Below are positions 25,351 to 33,647 of a stretch of DNA of 64,000 nucleotides, in pieces. Positions within the stretch are counted from its first letter, which is position 1; each line of letters opens with the position of its first letter. Position numbers and translations under genes: made by a program. Under the pieces are notes generated by a model. The model had not been told where the DNA came from. It did not search any database and was given only the letters and a program-made list of their open reading frames with translations. This stretch comes from Streptomyces spiroverticillatus (GTDB lineage: Bacteria > Actinomycetota > Actinomycetes > Streptomycetales > Streptomycetaceae): NCBI GenBank assembly GCA_014650415.1, contig BMUX01000001.1, positions 310,001-374,000 of the forward strand. Reading direction: 5' to 3'.

Positions 25351-25956
25351 CTACTGCCCCTCAGTAATCTCGATCGAGGCTGGCGGCATGTCTGCGATCT
25401 GGAAGTCGACCTTGTTGGAAGTAGTTGGGGGTGCCGGGAACTGCGCGAAAAAGGTCTTCTCTTCGTCCCTCTTGAACCCACCCGTGAACTTAGTGCAGAG
25501 GCAACGGCCATCCGTATCGCGCAGAACCAGGTACTTCTTCTTCCCTGTCTTGTCGACGAGAGAAGCACCTGCCATTGAGGCACCGTTGGTGTTCAGCTCC
25601 TTTTCGTCACCACTCCAGTCGTTGGGAACCCAAACACCAGGCCGCCCGTTCCTCACCTTGCCCGTAACCGTGACGAAGCCACCGGCATCACGAATTACCG
25701 AATTGATGGTGAGGCTGTGGTTCTGCCCCCCCTTAACCTCTGCCAGTACCGTGTCAGAAGCGGGAGTCTCAGGCTGGTTCTCCTTCGGCTTCTGGTCGGG
25801 CTGCTTCGCAGGCGCCGGGGTTGAAGAATTAGAAGATTGCGCGGGCTGCTGACCACCTGAATCACCGCCGCATCCGGCCACCGTGAAAGCCAAGCCAGTC
25901 GTGATCGCCGCTGCGGTCAGTGCCCTTCGGGCCTTCATGGTGTGCCGCATGCTCAT
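25351..25956 (-). CDS. Lipoprotein paired with the OmpA protein
   Basis: A 201-residue lipoprotein. ATG 25956 with GGAAGAG 6 nt upstream is preferred over nearby starts. It has a signal peptide with lipobox VAGC (Cys29), then a Ser/Pro/Lys linker. A beta-rich domain follows, with HSLTINSVIRDAGGFVTVTG, CLCTKFTGGF (close cysteine pair) and FQIADMPPASIEI, an immunoglobulin-like telokin/DUF4352-type pattern. It is coupled to the OmpA gene (2-nt gap) and lies 32 bp after the TadG-like gene, so it is part of the pilus operon. Compared with its neighbours it uses more A/T-ending codons (for example TCT, AAT, GAT), possibly a sign of transfer. Confidence 0.8.
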   Translation of the reverse strand: MSMRHTMKARRALTAAAITTGLAFTVAGCGGDSGGQQPAQSSNSSTPAPAKQPDQKPKENQPETPASDTVLAEVKGGQNHSLTINSVIRDAGGFVTVTGKVRNGRPGVWVPNDWSGDEKELNTNGASMAGASLVDKTGKKKYLVLRDTDGRCLCTKFTGGFKRDEEKTFFAQFPAPPTTSNKVDFQIADMPPASIEITEGQ

Positions 25957-25988
25957 CAACAGCTCTTCCTTTGCTCGTTGTTCGCTTG

Positions 25989-26603
25989 CTACTTGACCAG
26001 GTGGACATCGAAGAGATCTTGAGGTTCGGGCAGGGGACCCGGAAGATTCACGATCTTCTTCGGATCGATTTCCCAGATCGCACCGTCCTTGCAGTGGACG
26101 AACACCAACTTGGTGGGATCACTCTCCGGGCCGATGAAGCAGCGAGGCTTGATCACCGCAGTAGCTGACACCCTGGCGGTCCTGGTCTCAATGCCAGGAA
26201 CAACCGAGTCACCACCCGTAAAACGAGTCTGAATCGTCACACCGCGCGCAGGAAAGCCGCCCTCACGCGTCAGCGTCGGCCCTCCGGTGAGGTCCGACTT
26301 GTTCTCGTTGGCAAGCGCCGCCGCGCCGCCCGCGCCGCTGGCGACCTCTCCTTGCCCCAACAGCCACAGCGGCCAGGTCACCGGATCGGTGATGTCGCGG
26401 AAGAAGTTCTCGGTGTACTCGTCCCGCGACTCCTGCGCTGCCGCAAGCGCCGCAGCGTCGGCAGCAGACTGGCCGCCACTGCGGGCAGAGGCGGCCTGGG
26501 CAAAGACGAAGAGCGCGAACGCGACAAAGAGCAGGATCCCCACCGACATGATGTAGATGGGGAATGCCTGCCCTCGGTCAAGCTGGGACCTAGCGACTGT
26601 CAC
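25989..26603 (-). CDS. TadG-like pilus assembly/membrane protein
   Basis: A 204-residue protein. GTG at 26603 overlaps the pilin stop (GTGA). It has an N-terminal transmembrane segment AFPIYIMSVGILLFVAFALF preceded by DRGQ, the usual TadE/TadG-type layout, then QSAADAAALAAAQ, the hallmark of putative Flp-pilus assembly TadG N-terminal proteins. The remaining extracytoplasmic part has FTGGDSVVPG and CFIGPESDPTKLVFVHC. It is predicted to be membrane-anchored and to associate with the Flp apparatus or serve as a minor pseudopilin. Confidence 0.85.
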   Translation of the reverse strand: MTVARSQLDRGQAFPIYIMSVGILLFVAFALFVFAQAASARSGGQSAADAAALAAAQESRDEYTENFFRDITDPVTWPLWLLGQGEVASGAGGAAALANENKSDLTGGPTLTREGGFPARGVTIQTRFTGGDSVVPGIETRTARVSATAVIKPRCFIGPESDPTKLVFVHCKDGAIWEIDPKKIVNLPGPLPEPQDLFDVHLVK

Positions 26604-26812
26604 CCGCCGCCAGTGATGTCCGCGACCGCCTGCTGAATCGCCTGCGAAATCGTGTTGTCCAACCCCAGCCCGTTCACCGCCACCACGATCAACGCGATGA
26701 TCACCACCAGGCCCGCGTACTCCACCACGCTCGCGCCCCGGTCGGAACGCTCCTTCATCCTGCTGACGACCGTGTTCCGCCAGGTCGTGATCGCGAGCAA
26801 TGCCTTTTCCAT
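26600..26812 (-). CDS. flp: Flp-type pilin
   Basis: A 70-residue pre-pilin. ATG 26812 is preferred because GGAGGGG lies 6-7 nt upstream. A basic leader (MEKALLAITTWRNTVVSRMKERSDRG) is followed by the processing motif G/ASVVEYA with the Glu expected at +5, and by one hydrophobic helix (GLVVIIALIVVAVNGLGL). This is the standard Flp/Fap pilin architecture. The prepilin peptidase (TadV/CpaA) is not in the window. It precedes and overlaps the TadG-like gene. Confidence 0.9.
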   Translation of the reverse strand: MEKALLAITTWRNTVVSRMKERSDRGASVVEYAGLVVIIALIVVAVNGLGLDNTISQAIQQAVADITGGG

Positions 26813-27012
26813 ACGAAGCCCCTCCGGATGCACACGTCTCTCGGACAGAAACGCCACCCGCAGGTCCGGTCGGCGCCTTCTGTCCGGTCCCGCTTGCGAC
26901 AACCGAAACGTATGCCCGAGCGACCCCCTCGGCAGAGGGCCCGTGGGCCCAACTGCGGGCCCAAAGGGCGGGTGGGGTCAGGGTCGGGCGTGACGTCGAT
27001 TTCGTGGTCGGT

Positions 27013-28122
27013 TCAGGCACGGCCGATCACCCCTCCCCCGTTGCTGCCGTTGACGCTCCTTGTCGTGCCCATCCACATCGCGATCGCTTCGCTGCGGCTC
27101 GCGCTGTGCAGCTTTGCGAAGATTCGGTTGATGTGGTTCTTGACCGTCTTCTCGCTGATGAAGCAGGTGGCGGCGATTTGCTGGTTGTTCATGCCTGCGG
27201 CGATCAAGTCCATCACCTCCACCTCCCTCGAACTCAGCCCGAATTCCTGCCTGTTGACGTTAGACCATGACTGCCCAAAGGGAGAGGATGTCACGGAAGG
27301 TTGCATTTGCGAAGAGGGTGGTGCGGTTCCGGGTGAAGTCTGGACGTCTGGCCTCGGATCGGGCCGACTGGAGGGCTGAGGAGTCACGCTGCGGCCGGTG
27401 TACGGGACGCCCGTCCTGTACACCGAGCCGAGGCCCTCGGGGAGCGGGGGCGGCGTGGGCCCAGTGGAACCACCGTTGCGGAGGTGGGCGAGCAGGGCCG
27501 TCTGGGCCGAGCTGGTGAAGTAGGCGCGACCTTGGTTCAAGTCGTGGATCGCGGTGGCCAGTTGGTCGGCCGTGAACTCGCCGTGGACCACGTAGCCGCC
27601 CGCGCCCAGGCGCAGGGCTTCCTGGACGATCTCGCTTTCGCTGCTGTACGTCAGCATCAGGACCGGCGCGATCTTCACCAGGTGCGGGAGGGCGGAGATG
27701 CCGTCCACGCCCGGCATCCGGGCGTCCAGCAGGATCACGTCCGGGCGGAAGTGGTCCGCCAGGGCGAGGGCCTCTCGGCCGTCGGTGGCCTCGCCGACCA
27801 CCTCCACGTCCTCCCGGGCGCCCAACAGTGCGGTGAGTCCGGCCCGTACGACCGGATTGTCGTCCGCGATCACGACACGCAGGACCGCCGGCGGGCCGAA
27901 CGGGTCCGGGTGGGGGGACCGTTGGGGCTCCGCGTGCGAGTCCGGGTGGGGAGCGGGGGTCTGGAACGCCGCCGCCGGAGGGGGGACGGGTATCCCGTGC
28001 GGGGTCTGTTCCGAGCGGGGAACGACCGTGTGTGGCGAGGTGTGCTGCGACACGTGCGTGGAGGGTACGGAGTGCTGTCCTGCGGTGTGCCTGTAGGTGT
28101 TCTCGCGGTGTGCTTCCGGCAT
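27013..28122 (-). CDS. LuxR-type response regulator embedded in the Tad locus
   Basis: A 369-residue regulator. A long His/Pro-rich N-terminal extension (about 1-78) precedes the receiver domain: VVIADDNPVVRAG with acidic pair Asp87/88, phospho-acceptor Asp133 in VILLDARMPGVDG and LTYSSE near 153. A second low-complexity Pro/Ser/Thr linker (about 215-295) leads to a LuxR helix-turn-helix: LSSREVEVMDLIAAGMNNQQIA, then SEKTVKNHINRIFAKL. It lies 49 bp after the histidine kinase gene, so they form a cognate NarL-type pair, presumably controlling pilus genes. The start could be further downstream, since the first 75 residues look dispensable. Confidence 0.9.
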   Translation of the reverse strand: MPEAHRENTYRHTAGQHSVPSTHVSQHTSPHTVVPRSEQTPHGIPVPPPAAAFQTPAPHPDSHAEPQRSPHPDPFGPPAVLRVVIADDNPVVRAGLTALLGAREDVEVVGEATDGREALALADHFRPDVILLDARMPGVDGISALPHLVKIAPVLMLTYSSESEIVQEALRLGAGGYVVHGEFTADQLATAIHDLNQGRAYFTSSAQTALLAHLRNGGSTGPTPPPLPEGLGSVYRTGVPYTGRSVTPQPSSRPDPRPDVQTSPGTAPPSSQMQPSVTSSPFGQSWSNVNRQEFGLSSREVEVMDLIAAGMNNQQIAATCFISEKTVKNHINRIFAKLHSASRSEAIAMWMGTTRSVNGSNGGGVIGRA

Positions 28123-28171
28123 GGTGCGGCCTCCTCTCGGGAGTCTGGGGTGGGGATGGGGATGCGCTCGG

Positions 28172-29923
28172 TCAGGTCTGGGTTGGGGTCAGGGCGGAGA
28201 GCGGGAGTTCGAGGCGTACTTCCGTGCCGTTCTCGCTGCGGCCTCGGCCGATGCGGATGCGGGCGCCGATCGCGGCGGCGCGTTCCACCATGCCGACGAG
28301 GCCGAAGTGGCCCGCCCTGCGCAGGTCGTCCAGAGAGAGGCCCGGGGGCAGGCCCGTGCCGTCGTCCAGGACGCTCAGGCGGAGGAGGTCGTCGGAGGTG
28401 CCTGCCTCCACCGTGACGCGGGTGGCGTGGGCGTGGCGGTGGGCGTTCTCCATGGCTTCCGTGGCGATGGTGAGGAGCTGGCGGGCCACGGCGTGCGGGA
28501 CGGGTGGGAGTGGGGCGCCGTCGGGGGTGGGGGCGAGTGTGGCGGGGATTCCCGTGCGGTGGGTGAAGTCGTCCGCGCGGGAGGTGAGTTCGGGGGTGAT
28601 GTCGAGGCCGCCGTCGGTCTGGTCGTACGTGGTCTGGCGGCGGAGGTCCGAGAGGAGTTCGCGGGACTCGGCTGCGGCCTTGCGGGCCGAGCGGGCCACG
28701 ACTCCGGCCTGGTGCTTCACCGTGAGGGGGTCCATGCGGTCGGCGGACTGGGCCAGACTGTCGGCGGCCAGGGCGACTCCGTGCAGGGTCTTGGCGACCG
28801 AGTCGTGCATCTCGCGGGCGAGGCGGGCGCGTTCGGTGCCGATGGCGTCGGTCACGGCGAGGCGGGCCTTCACCTCGGAGAGTGCCTGGGTGGCTTCGCC
28901 GAAGCGGAACATCAGGTTGCGGAGGGTGACTCCGACGGCGCCGGCGGCCACGCAGAAGCCGCAGATCAGGACCGTACCGGTGGGGCCTGTGAGGCGGGTG
29001 GCCCAGGCTCCGTACGCCAGGGACAGAAGCAGTATCTGGATCGCGGTGAAGATGCCCGCGCCGCGCCAGCCGTAGAGGAGGCCCGCCAGGAGGGGGGTGC
29101 AGACGGTGGCGTAGCCGAGGGCCGAGTCGGGGGACGCGGTGAGGAGGAGTACCGAGCCGAAGACGAAGTCGGCGGCCATCAGGGAGCGGTACTTGATGAG
29201 GAGGGGGGCGAAGGTCTCCCAGTCGCGGAGCATCGCGTAGGAGCCGACGCAGGTGACGATGACCGCTGCGCCGACGAGGGTGGTGCCGGTGGGGGTCTGG
29301 GCGCGGCTCAGGGCCAGGGGGGCGCCGATGGCGATCATCGCGAGGCGGAAGGCGAAGACCTGGCGGCACAGGGCCTGGAGGGCGTTGAGCTGGATGGGGA
29401 GGCTGGGGGCGGGGGCGTCATCGGCCAGGGCCGAGGCGGTGGGGGTCGGGGCCGAGTCCGCCAGGGTGGGTGCCGGGGTACGGCGGAGGGCGGCTGCGGT
29501 GCGGCGGAGCCAGGATGGGGGGCGGGGACCTTCGGGTGAGGCCGTGGCCGGGGTGGTGGCCGGGTGGGCCGGTGACGAGAGGGCCGGTGCCGGGGTGGGC
29601 CCGGATCGGGCGGGCCGCCCCCTTGCCCGCCCGTCCCGCCCCCGGGGGGCGGCCCCGCCGCCCAAGGGGACGGCGGAAAGGGGGGCGCCGCCCAAGGGGA
29701 CGGGGGAGGTGGAAGGGGCGCCGCCCAAGGGGACGGCGGCAGAGAGGGCGTCACCCAAGGGGGCGGGAAGGGCGCCGCCCGAGGGGGCAGGGGCGGGAAG
29801 GGCGTCACCCAAAGGGGCGTGAAGGGCGTCGCCCGAGGGGGAGGCCGTGTCCGGAGGGGGCGCGTCGGTCTCCGGAGGGGCATGCTCCGGGAGCGGCGGC
29901 GTGTGGGGGGAGTCGAAGGGCAT
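28172..29923 (-). CDS. NarL-type histidine kinase with repeat-derived N-terminus
   Basis: A 583-residue kinase. ATG 29923 lies 5 nt after the TadC stop, with GGAGG upstream. Residues about 30-85 are low-complexity PLGGAP-like repeats encoded by an iterated DNA array. Four to six membrane helices follow (FAFRLAMIAIGAPLALS, TLVGAAVIVTCVGSYAML, GIFTAIQILLLSLAYG, VLICGFCVAAGAVGV). A HisKA_3 domain with REMHDSVAKTLHG carries the phospho-acceptor His. The HATPase_c domain has TEAMENAHRHAHA, SVLDDGTGLP and HFGLVGMVERA. Cognate partner: the LuxR-type regulator downstream. The repeat insertion in a functional kinase is unusual. Confidence 0.9.
   Translation of the reverse strand: MPFDSPHTPPLPEHAPPETDAPPPDTASPSGDALHAPLGDALPAPAPSGGALPAPLGDALSAAVPLGGAPSTSPVPLGGAPLSAVPLGGGAAPRGRDGRARGRPARSGPTPAPALSSPAHPATTPATASPEGPRPPSWLRRTAAALRRTPAPTLADSAPTPTASALADDAPAPSLPIQLNALQALCRQVFAFRLAMIAIGAPLALSRAQTPTGTTLVGAAVIVTCVGSYAMLRDWETFAPLLIKYRSLMAADFVFGSVLLLTASPDSALGYATVCTPLLAGLLYGWRGAGIFTAIQILLLSLAYGAWATRLTGPTGTVLICGFCVAAGAVGVTLRNLMFRFGEATQALSEVKARLAVTDAIGTERARLAREMHDSVAKTLHGVALAADSLAQSADRMDPLTVKHQAGVVARSARKAAAESRELLSDLRRQTTYDQTDGGLDITPELTSRADDFTHRTGIPATLAPTPDGAPLPPVPHAVARQLLTIATEAMENAHRHAHATRVTVEAGTSDDLLRLSVLDDGTGLPPGLSLDDLRRAGHFGLVGMVERAAAIGARIRIGRGRSENGTEVRLELPLSALTPTQT
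29597..29845. repeat. Palindromic leader plus iterated CGCCCAAGGGG units, copy 2 (inside the kinase gene)
   Basis: Leader 29597-29658 matches 9831-9916 and 49630-49692. It is followed by about seven imperfect units of the form GCGCCGCCCAAGGGGACGG, 24-33 bp apart, to about 29845. Unit lengths stay multiples of three, so the kinase frame remains open and the array is translated as PLGGAP-type repeats. Confidence 0.75.
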
Positions 29924-29928
29924 CCGGA

Positions 29929-30819
29929 TCAGCCTCCGAAGATGGAGGAGAAGTCGGCGCCCGAGCCCAGGAACATGTTCGCCACGATCAGGATGAGCGT
30001 CGCCGGGACCATGAAGGTCAGCGTCACCACCGTCGTCTTCGGGATCGCCTTCGCCGCCCGGCGGCGGGAGTTCTGGGCGTCCGTGCGGCGCATGTCGTTG
30101 GCGATCTGGATGAGGGTGTCGGCGATGGGGGCACCGAGTTCCTCGCCCTGCTGGAGCGCGGTCACGAACTGGGAGACCTGTTCGGAGTCGTTGCGGCGGC
30201 GCAGCTCCTCGAAAGCGATGCGGCGGCTCACGCCCATGTCCATCTGGCGGAGCGTGATGCGGAGTTCGTCGGCCCAAGGGCCTTCGTACTTCTCGGCAAC
30301 CCGGTCCAGCGCCTGGCGGAAGCCCAGCCCCGCGCTCACGACGACCGCGAGGACGTCCAGGAAGTCCGGGAGCGTGCGCTCGATGATCTCCTTCCGGGCG
30401 CGCATCGCCTGCCAGATCAGCGCGTCGGCGGCGAACCAGCCGTACAGCACGCAGAAGACGGCGAAGAGGGTGAAGCCGTTGATCAGGCAGAGGAAGCCCG
30501 TGAGGCCGCCGAACATTCCGTACGCCGCCCGCCGGGCCGCGTAGCGGTCGACCGTCAGGCCCCCGGGGTTGCCCGCCTTGTCGATCTTGCGGCGCTTCTT
30601 GTCGACCAGCGTCGGGCCCATCGTCCGCAGCACCGCCGGGGCGAACCGGATGCCGATGCGGTCGATCACCGAGTCCGTGGCCGAGACGCGGGAGGAGCCG
30701 ACCTCCAGCGCCACCGCCAGGTCACCCGGGACCTTGGCCTCGGCGCGGTACATCCGTACACCCGCGAAGATTCCCGCGACGGCGAGGCCGAACGCGAGGG
30801 CGAGCAGCAGTCCGATCAT
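29929..30819 (-). CDS. tadC: TadC-type inner-membrane platform protein
   Basis: A 296-residue T2SSF-domain protein. The N-terminal helix is GLLLALAFGLAVAGIFAG, a central pair lies around GGLTGFLCLINGFTLFAVFCVLYGWF, and the GspF-like cytoplasmic domain has DFLDVLAVVVSAGLGFRQALDR and GVSRRIAFEELRRR..VSQFVTALQQGEELGAPIAD. The C-terminal helix is TVVTLTFMVPATLILIVANM. It is the second GspF-family protein after TadB, as in all tad loci. ATG 30819 with 51 bp between it and the TadB stop. Confidence 0.9.
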   Translation of the reverse strand: MIGLLLALAFGLAVAGIFAGVRMYRAEAKVPGDLAVALEVGSSRVSATDSVIDRIGIRFAPAVLRTMGPTLVDKKRRKIDKAGNPGGLTVDRYAARRAAYGMFGGLTGFLCLINGFTLFAVFCVLYGWFAADALIWQAMRARKEIIERTLPDFLDVLAVVVSAGLGFRQALDRVAEKYEGPWADELRITLRQMDMGVSRRIAFEELRRRNDSEQVSQFVTALQQGEELGAPIADTLIQIANDMRRTDAQNSRRRAAKAIPKTTVVTLTFMVPATLILIVANMFLGSGADFSSIFGG

Positions 30820-30870
30820 GAGGTCTTCCCGGTCGGGGTCGTCAGGTTCATGGTGTGTGTGCCGCCCACC

Positions 30871-31851
30871 TCAGACTTCGATCTTGCCGAGTCGGCGCAT
30901 CGCGACGAAGCCCAGTGCGTACAGGGCCACGGCGACGCCGACCACGATCTGTCCGATGGGGTTGCCGGTCATCTTCTCCATGGAGCCGGGGTTCATGGAG
31001 TTGAGCATGATCATGGCGCCGAGGCCGAGCAGCGGGACGGTGTAGGCCGTCGCGTTGACCTCGGAGAGCATCGTGCGGACCTCGCGCCGGGTCTCCTTGC
31101 GCTCTTCGAGGGTCTCGGTGAGGTTGCGCAGGGAGCCGACGACGGTGCCGCCCGCCTTGTTGGAGAGGACGAGGGTGGTGACGAGGACGACCAGCTCGCG
31201 GGAGGGCAGGCGTTCGGAGAGTTCACCGAGGGCGTCGTCGATGGTGCGGCCGACCGCCAACTGGCTTGCGACGGTTGCCAGTTCCTCGCCTGCGGGGGCT
31301 TCCAGTTCCTCGGCCGCCATACCCAGTGCGGTACGGAGGGCCAAGCCTGCGGCGGTGGCGTTGGCGAGGATGCGGGAGAGGTCCGGGAGCTGGTTGATGA
31401 ACGCCTCGATGCGCTTCTGGCGCTGCCAGTTGAGGAAGGTGTGCGCCCCCCAGATCGCCACCAGGCCCGCGATCGGGCCGAAGAAGGGGGCGAGGACCGA
31501 GATCGCGATCAGCCAGAGCGCGGCGACGCCTCCGAGGACGTACACGAAGAACTCGCCGGGTGTCACGTCCAATCCCGTTGAGGCGATGCGGAGTTGGAGC
31601 TTCTTGCCGAGCGTGGTGCGGCGCAGGCGGCGGTCGATGCCACGGAAGTGGCGGCGGCGGCCCGTCTCGTGGCCGGCGGTGAGGGCGAGGCGGTTCTCCA
31701 GGGCGTTGCGCTGGGCCTTGCCCGAGGCGTACGTGTGCACGCCGACGACCGCCAGCAGGCAGGTCAGCAGGGTCGCACCCAGGGCGAGGAGCGCGTACTG
31801 CGTGAGGGTGGGGGGCGGTGCGGCGGCAGCCGCCAGGAGGTGGGGTGTCAT
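30871..31851 (-). CDS. tadB: TadB-type inner-membrane platform protein
   Basis: A 326-residue T2SSF-domain protein. The first helix is YALLALGATLLTCLLAVVGV, a mid pair lies near FVYVLGGVAALWLIAISVLA, and the GspF domain contains LPDLSRILANATAAGLALRTAL and ELVVLVTTLVLSNKAGGTVVG. The C-terminal helix is GQIVVGVAVALYALGFVAM. ATG 31851 overlaps the stop of the CpaF gene (ATGA), so translation depends on that gene. The broken upstream CpaF frame happens to read into this gene in phase. Confidence 0.9.
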   Translation of the reverse strand: MTPHLLAAAAAPPPTLTQYALLALGATLLTCLLAVVGVHTYASGKAQRNALENRLALTAGHETGRRRHFRGIDRRLRRTTLGKKLQLRIASTGLDVTPGEFFVYVLGGVAALWLIAISVLAPFFGPIAGLVAIWGAHTFLNWQRQKRIEAFINQLPDLSRILANATAAGLALRTALGMAAEELEAPAGEELATVASQLAVGRTIDDALGELSERLPSRELVVLVTTLVLSNKAGGTVVGSLRNLTETLEERKETRREVRTMLSEVNATAYTVPLLGLGAMIMLNSMNPGSMEKMTGNPIGQIVVGVAVALYALGFVAMRRLGKIEV

Positions 31852-33165
31852 GGCCGGGCCTCGATGGCTTGTCGTACGTAGAGGGAGTCGTTCAGGGGGT
31901 CGTCGCGGACGCCGAAGGCAGGCGGGAGCGGTTCGTTGGCGAGGTAGAGGCGCTCGGCGATGCGGCGCGGGAGCGGGAGGTGCTCGAAGTGGCCGTGGAC
32001 CAGGCGGTCCGGGCTCATCGGCTGGGCCAGGAAGCGGGACACCGGGACGATCTGGAACTTCTCGCGGCCGTGGCTGACCAGGATCACGATCTCGGTGATC
32101 TTGCGGGAGCCGTCCGCCATGCGGCTGAGCTGCACGATCACGTCGACGGCGCTGTTGATCTGGTCCTTCAGGGCCTCGAAGGGGATTTCGACCTCGGACA
32201 TCGAGCCGAGGGTCTGGAGGCGCATCAGGGCGTCCTCGGCGCTGTTGGAGTGGACGGTCGCGAGGGAGCCGTCGTGGCCGGTGGACATGGCCTGGAGCAT
32301 GTCGAGCGTCTCGCCGCCTCGGGGAGTTGCGGACCAGGTCGCGGATGGTGATCTGGCCCTTGCCCTCGACGTTCGGGGGACGGGTTTCCAGGCGGATGAC
32401 GTGGGCCTGCTGGAGCTGGAGCTCGGCCGCGTCCTCGACGGTGATGATGCGCTCGTGGTCGGGGATGAGGCCGGAGAGGGCGTTGAGGAGGGTCGTCTTC
32501 CCCGAGCCCGTACCGCCGGAGACGATCAGGTTGAAGCGGGCGCGGACGAAGGCGGAGAGCAGCATGAGCATGTTGTGGTCGAGCGTGCCCAGGTTGATCA
32601 GCTCGTCCAGGCGGTACGCCTTCGGGAAGCGGCGGATGGTGAGGGTCGCGCCCGTGAGGGAGAGCGGGGGGATGATCACGTTGACGCGCTCGCCGGAGGG
32701 GAGGCGGGCGTCGACCATCGGATTGGACTCGTCCACGCGGCGGTTGACGGTCGAGACGATGCGCTCGATGGTCTGCATCAGTTGCTCGTGGGAGGCGAAG
32801 CGCATGGGGAGTTGCTCGACGCGGCCCGCGCGCTCCACGAAGATCGAGTCGGGGCCGTTCACCATGATTTCGGTGATGGAGGCGTCTTCGAGGAGCGGTT
32901 CGAGCACGCCCAGGCCGAGGGCTTCGTCGACGACGCGGCGGATCAGCTGGGAGCGCTCGGAGGTGGAGAGGACCGGGCCCTCGCGGCTGATGATGTGGCC
33001 GAGGACGCGCTCCAGGCGGGCCCTTCGCTCGGCCGCCGCGAGGGAGGACATCTCGGCGAGGTCGATCTCTTCGAGCAGTTTCGCCCGGTAGGTGGCGACC
33101 AGGTGGCCGTCCTCCCGCCCCCCGCCGTGCTCCTCGGGGGCGGCGATGCGTTGCCGCAGGCTCAT
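31848..33165 (-). pseudogene. cpaF: CpaF/TadA secretion ATPase with an internal out-of-frame deletion
   Basis: ATG 33165 encodes an orthodox CpaF: ITEIMVNGPDSIFVERAG, NPMVDARLPSGERVNVIIPP, Walker A SGGTGSGKT (216-224) and Asp box ERIITVEDAAELQL, up to TIRDLVRNS (residue 281, ending at 32323). The next residues in this frame are nonsense. The normal continuation GGETLDMLQAMSTGHDGSLATVHS is in another frame and runs to the stop at 31848. About 14 residues, corresponding to LRMRPDR-(I/V)VGEVR with the Walker B region, are missing, which is consistent with a 38-nt deletion. Without it the gene would be about 451 codons. Either the pilus motor is inactive here or the assembly has a local error. 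Confidence 0.85.
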
Positions 33166-33215
33166 GGGGCTCCTTGGTACGGGTGCGTACGGGTGCGTGT
33201 GCGTGCTGGGGAGGG

Positions 33216-33647
33216 TTACGGGGTGGTGTCGTCGGCGGGCATCGAGACGGTGCGGGTGATGGGGCCGAAGGTGAAGCCGGGGATGATCGAGGGGACGGGG
33301 ACGGTGGCGGTGGCCTGCACGATGTCGCCGCCTCCGCAGGTGACGTTGCCGCCTCGGGCGACGAGCCAGCCGCTCATCGCGGCGTTGCCCGCAGCGGTGC
33401 ACTGGCCCCGGTAGTCCTCCTGGGACCCGATACGGGCTCCGGCGCGGGCTCCGGAACCGGCCTGGAGGGCCGCGTAGCCCGCGATGCCGAGTTGGATGGC
33501 GGCGAGGACGACGATGAGGAGGATCGGCAGGAAGCCGGTGAATTCGAGGCTGGCGACGCCCTTGTCGCCCTTGCCCTTGGTGGCGGGGGCGCGAGGGACT
33601 TGGGCGGCTCGGGCGGCTCGGGCGGCTCGGAAGCGTACGGAGATCAT
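33216..33647 (-). CDS. TadE-like pseudopilin/membrane protein
   Basis: A 143-residue protein. ATG 33647 overlaps the upstream gene stop (ATGA). A basic Ala/Arg-rich N-terminus (RAARAARAAQ) is followed by KGVASLEFTGFLPILLIVVL, the TadE signature (xSLEFxxxxP then a hydrophobic helix). The mature part holds ALQAGSGARAGARIGSQ and one cysteine pair (GQC, VTCGGG). This is one of two TadE-type domains in the locus, the other being fused to TadZ. Predicted to be processed like a prepilin and inserted in the membrane. Confidence 0.85.
   Translation of the reverse strand: MISVRFRAARAARAAQVPRAPATKGKGDKGVASLEFTGFLPILLIVVLAAIQLGIAGYAALQAGSGARAGARIGSQEDYRGQCTAAGNAAMSGWLVARGGNVTCGGGDIVQATATVPVPSIIPGFTFGPITRTVSMPADDTTP

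Noticed and set aside
29656..29845. CRISPR array
   Set aside because: Units are imperfect, only about 13-20 nt are shared, spacing is irregular, the copy in the kinase gene keeps a reading frame, and no cas gene is present.
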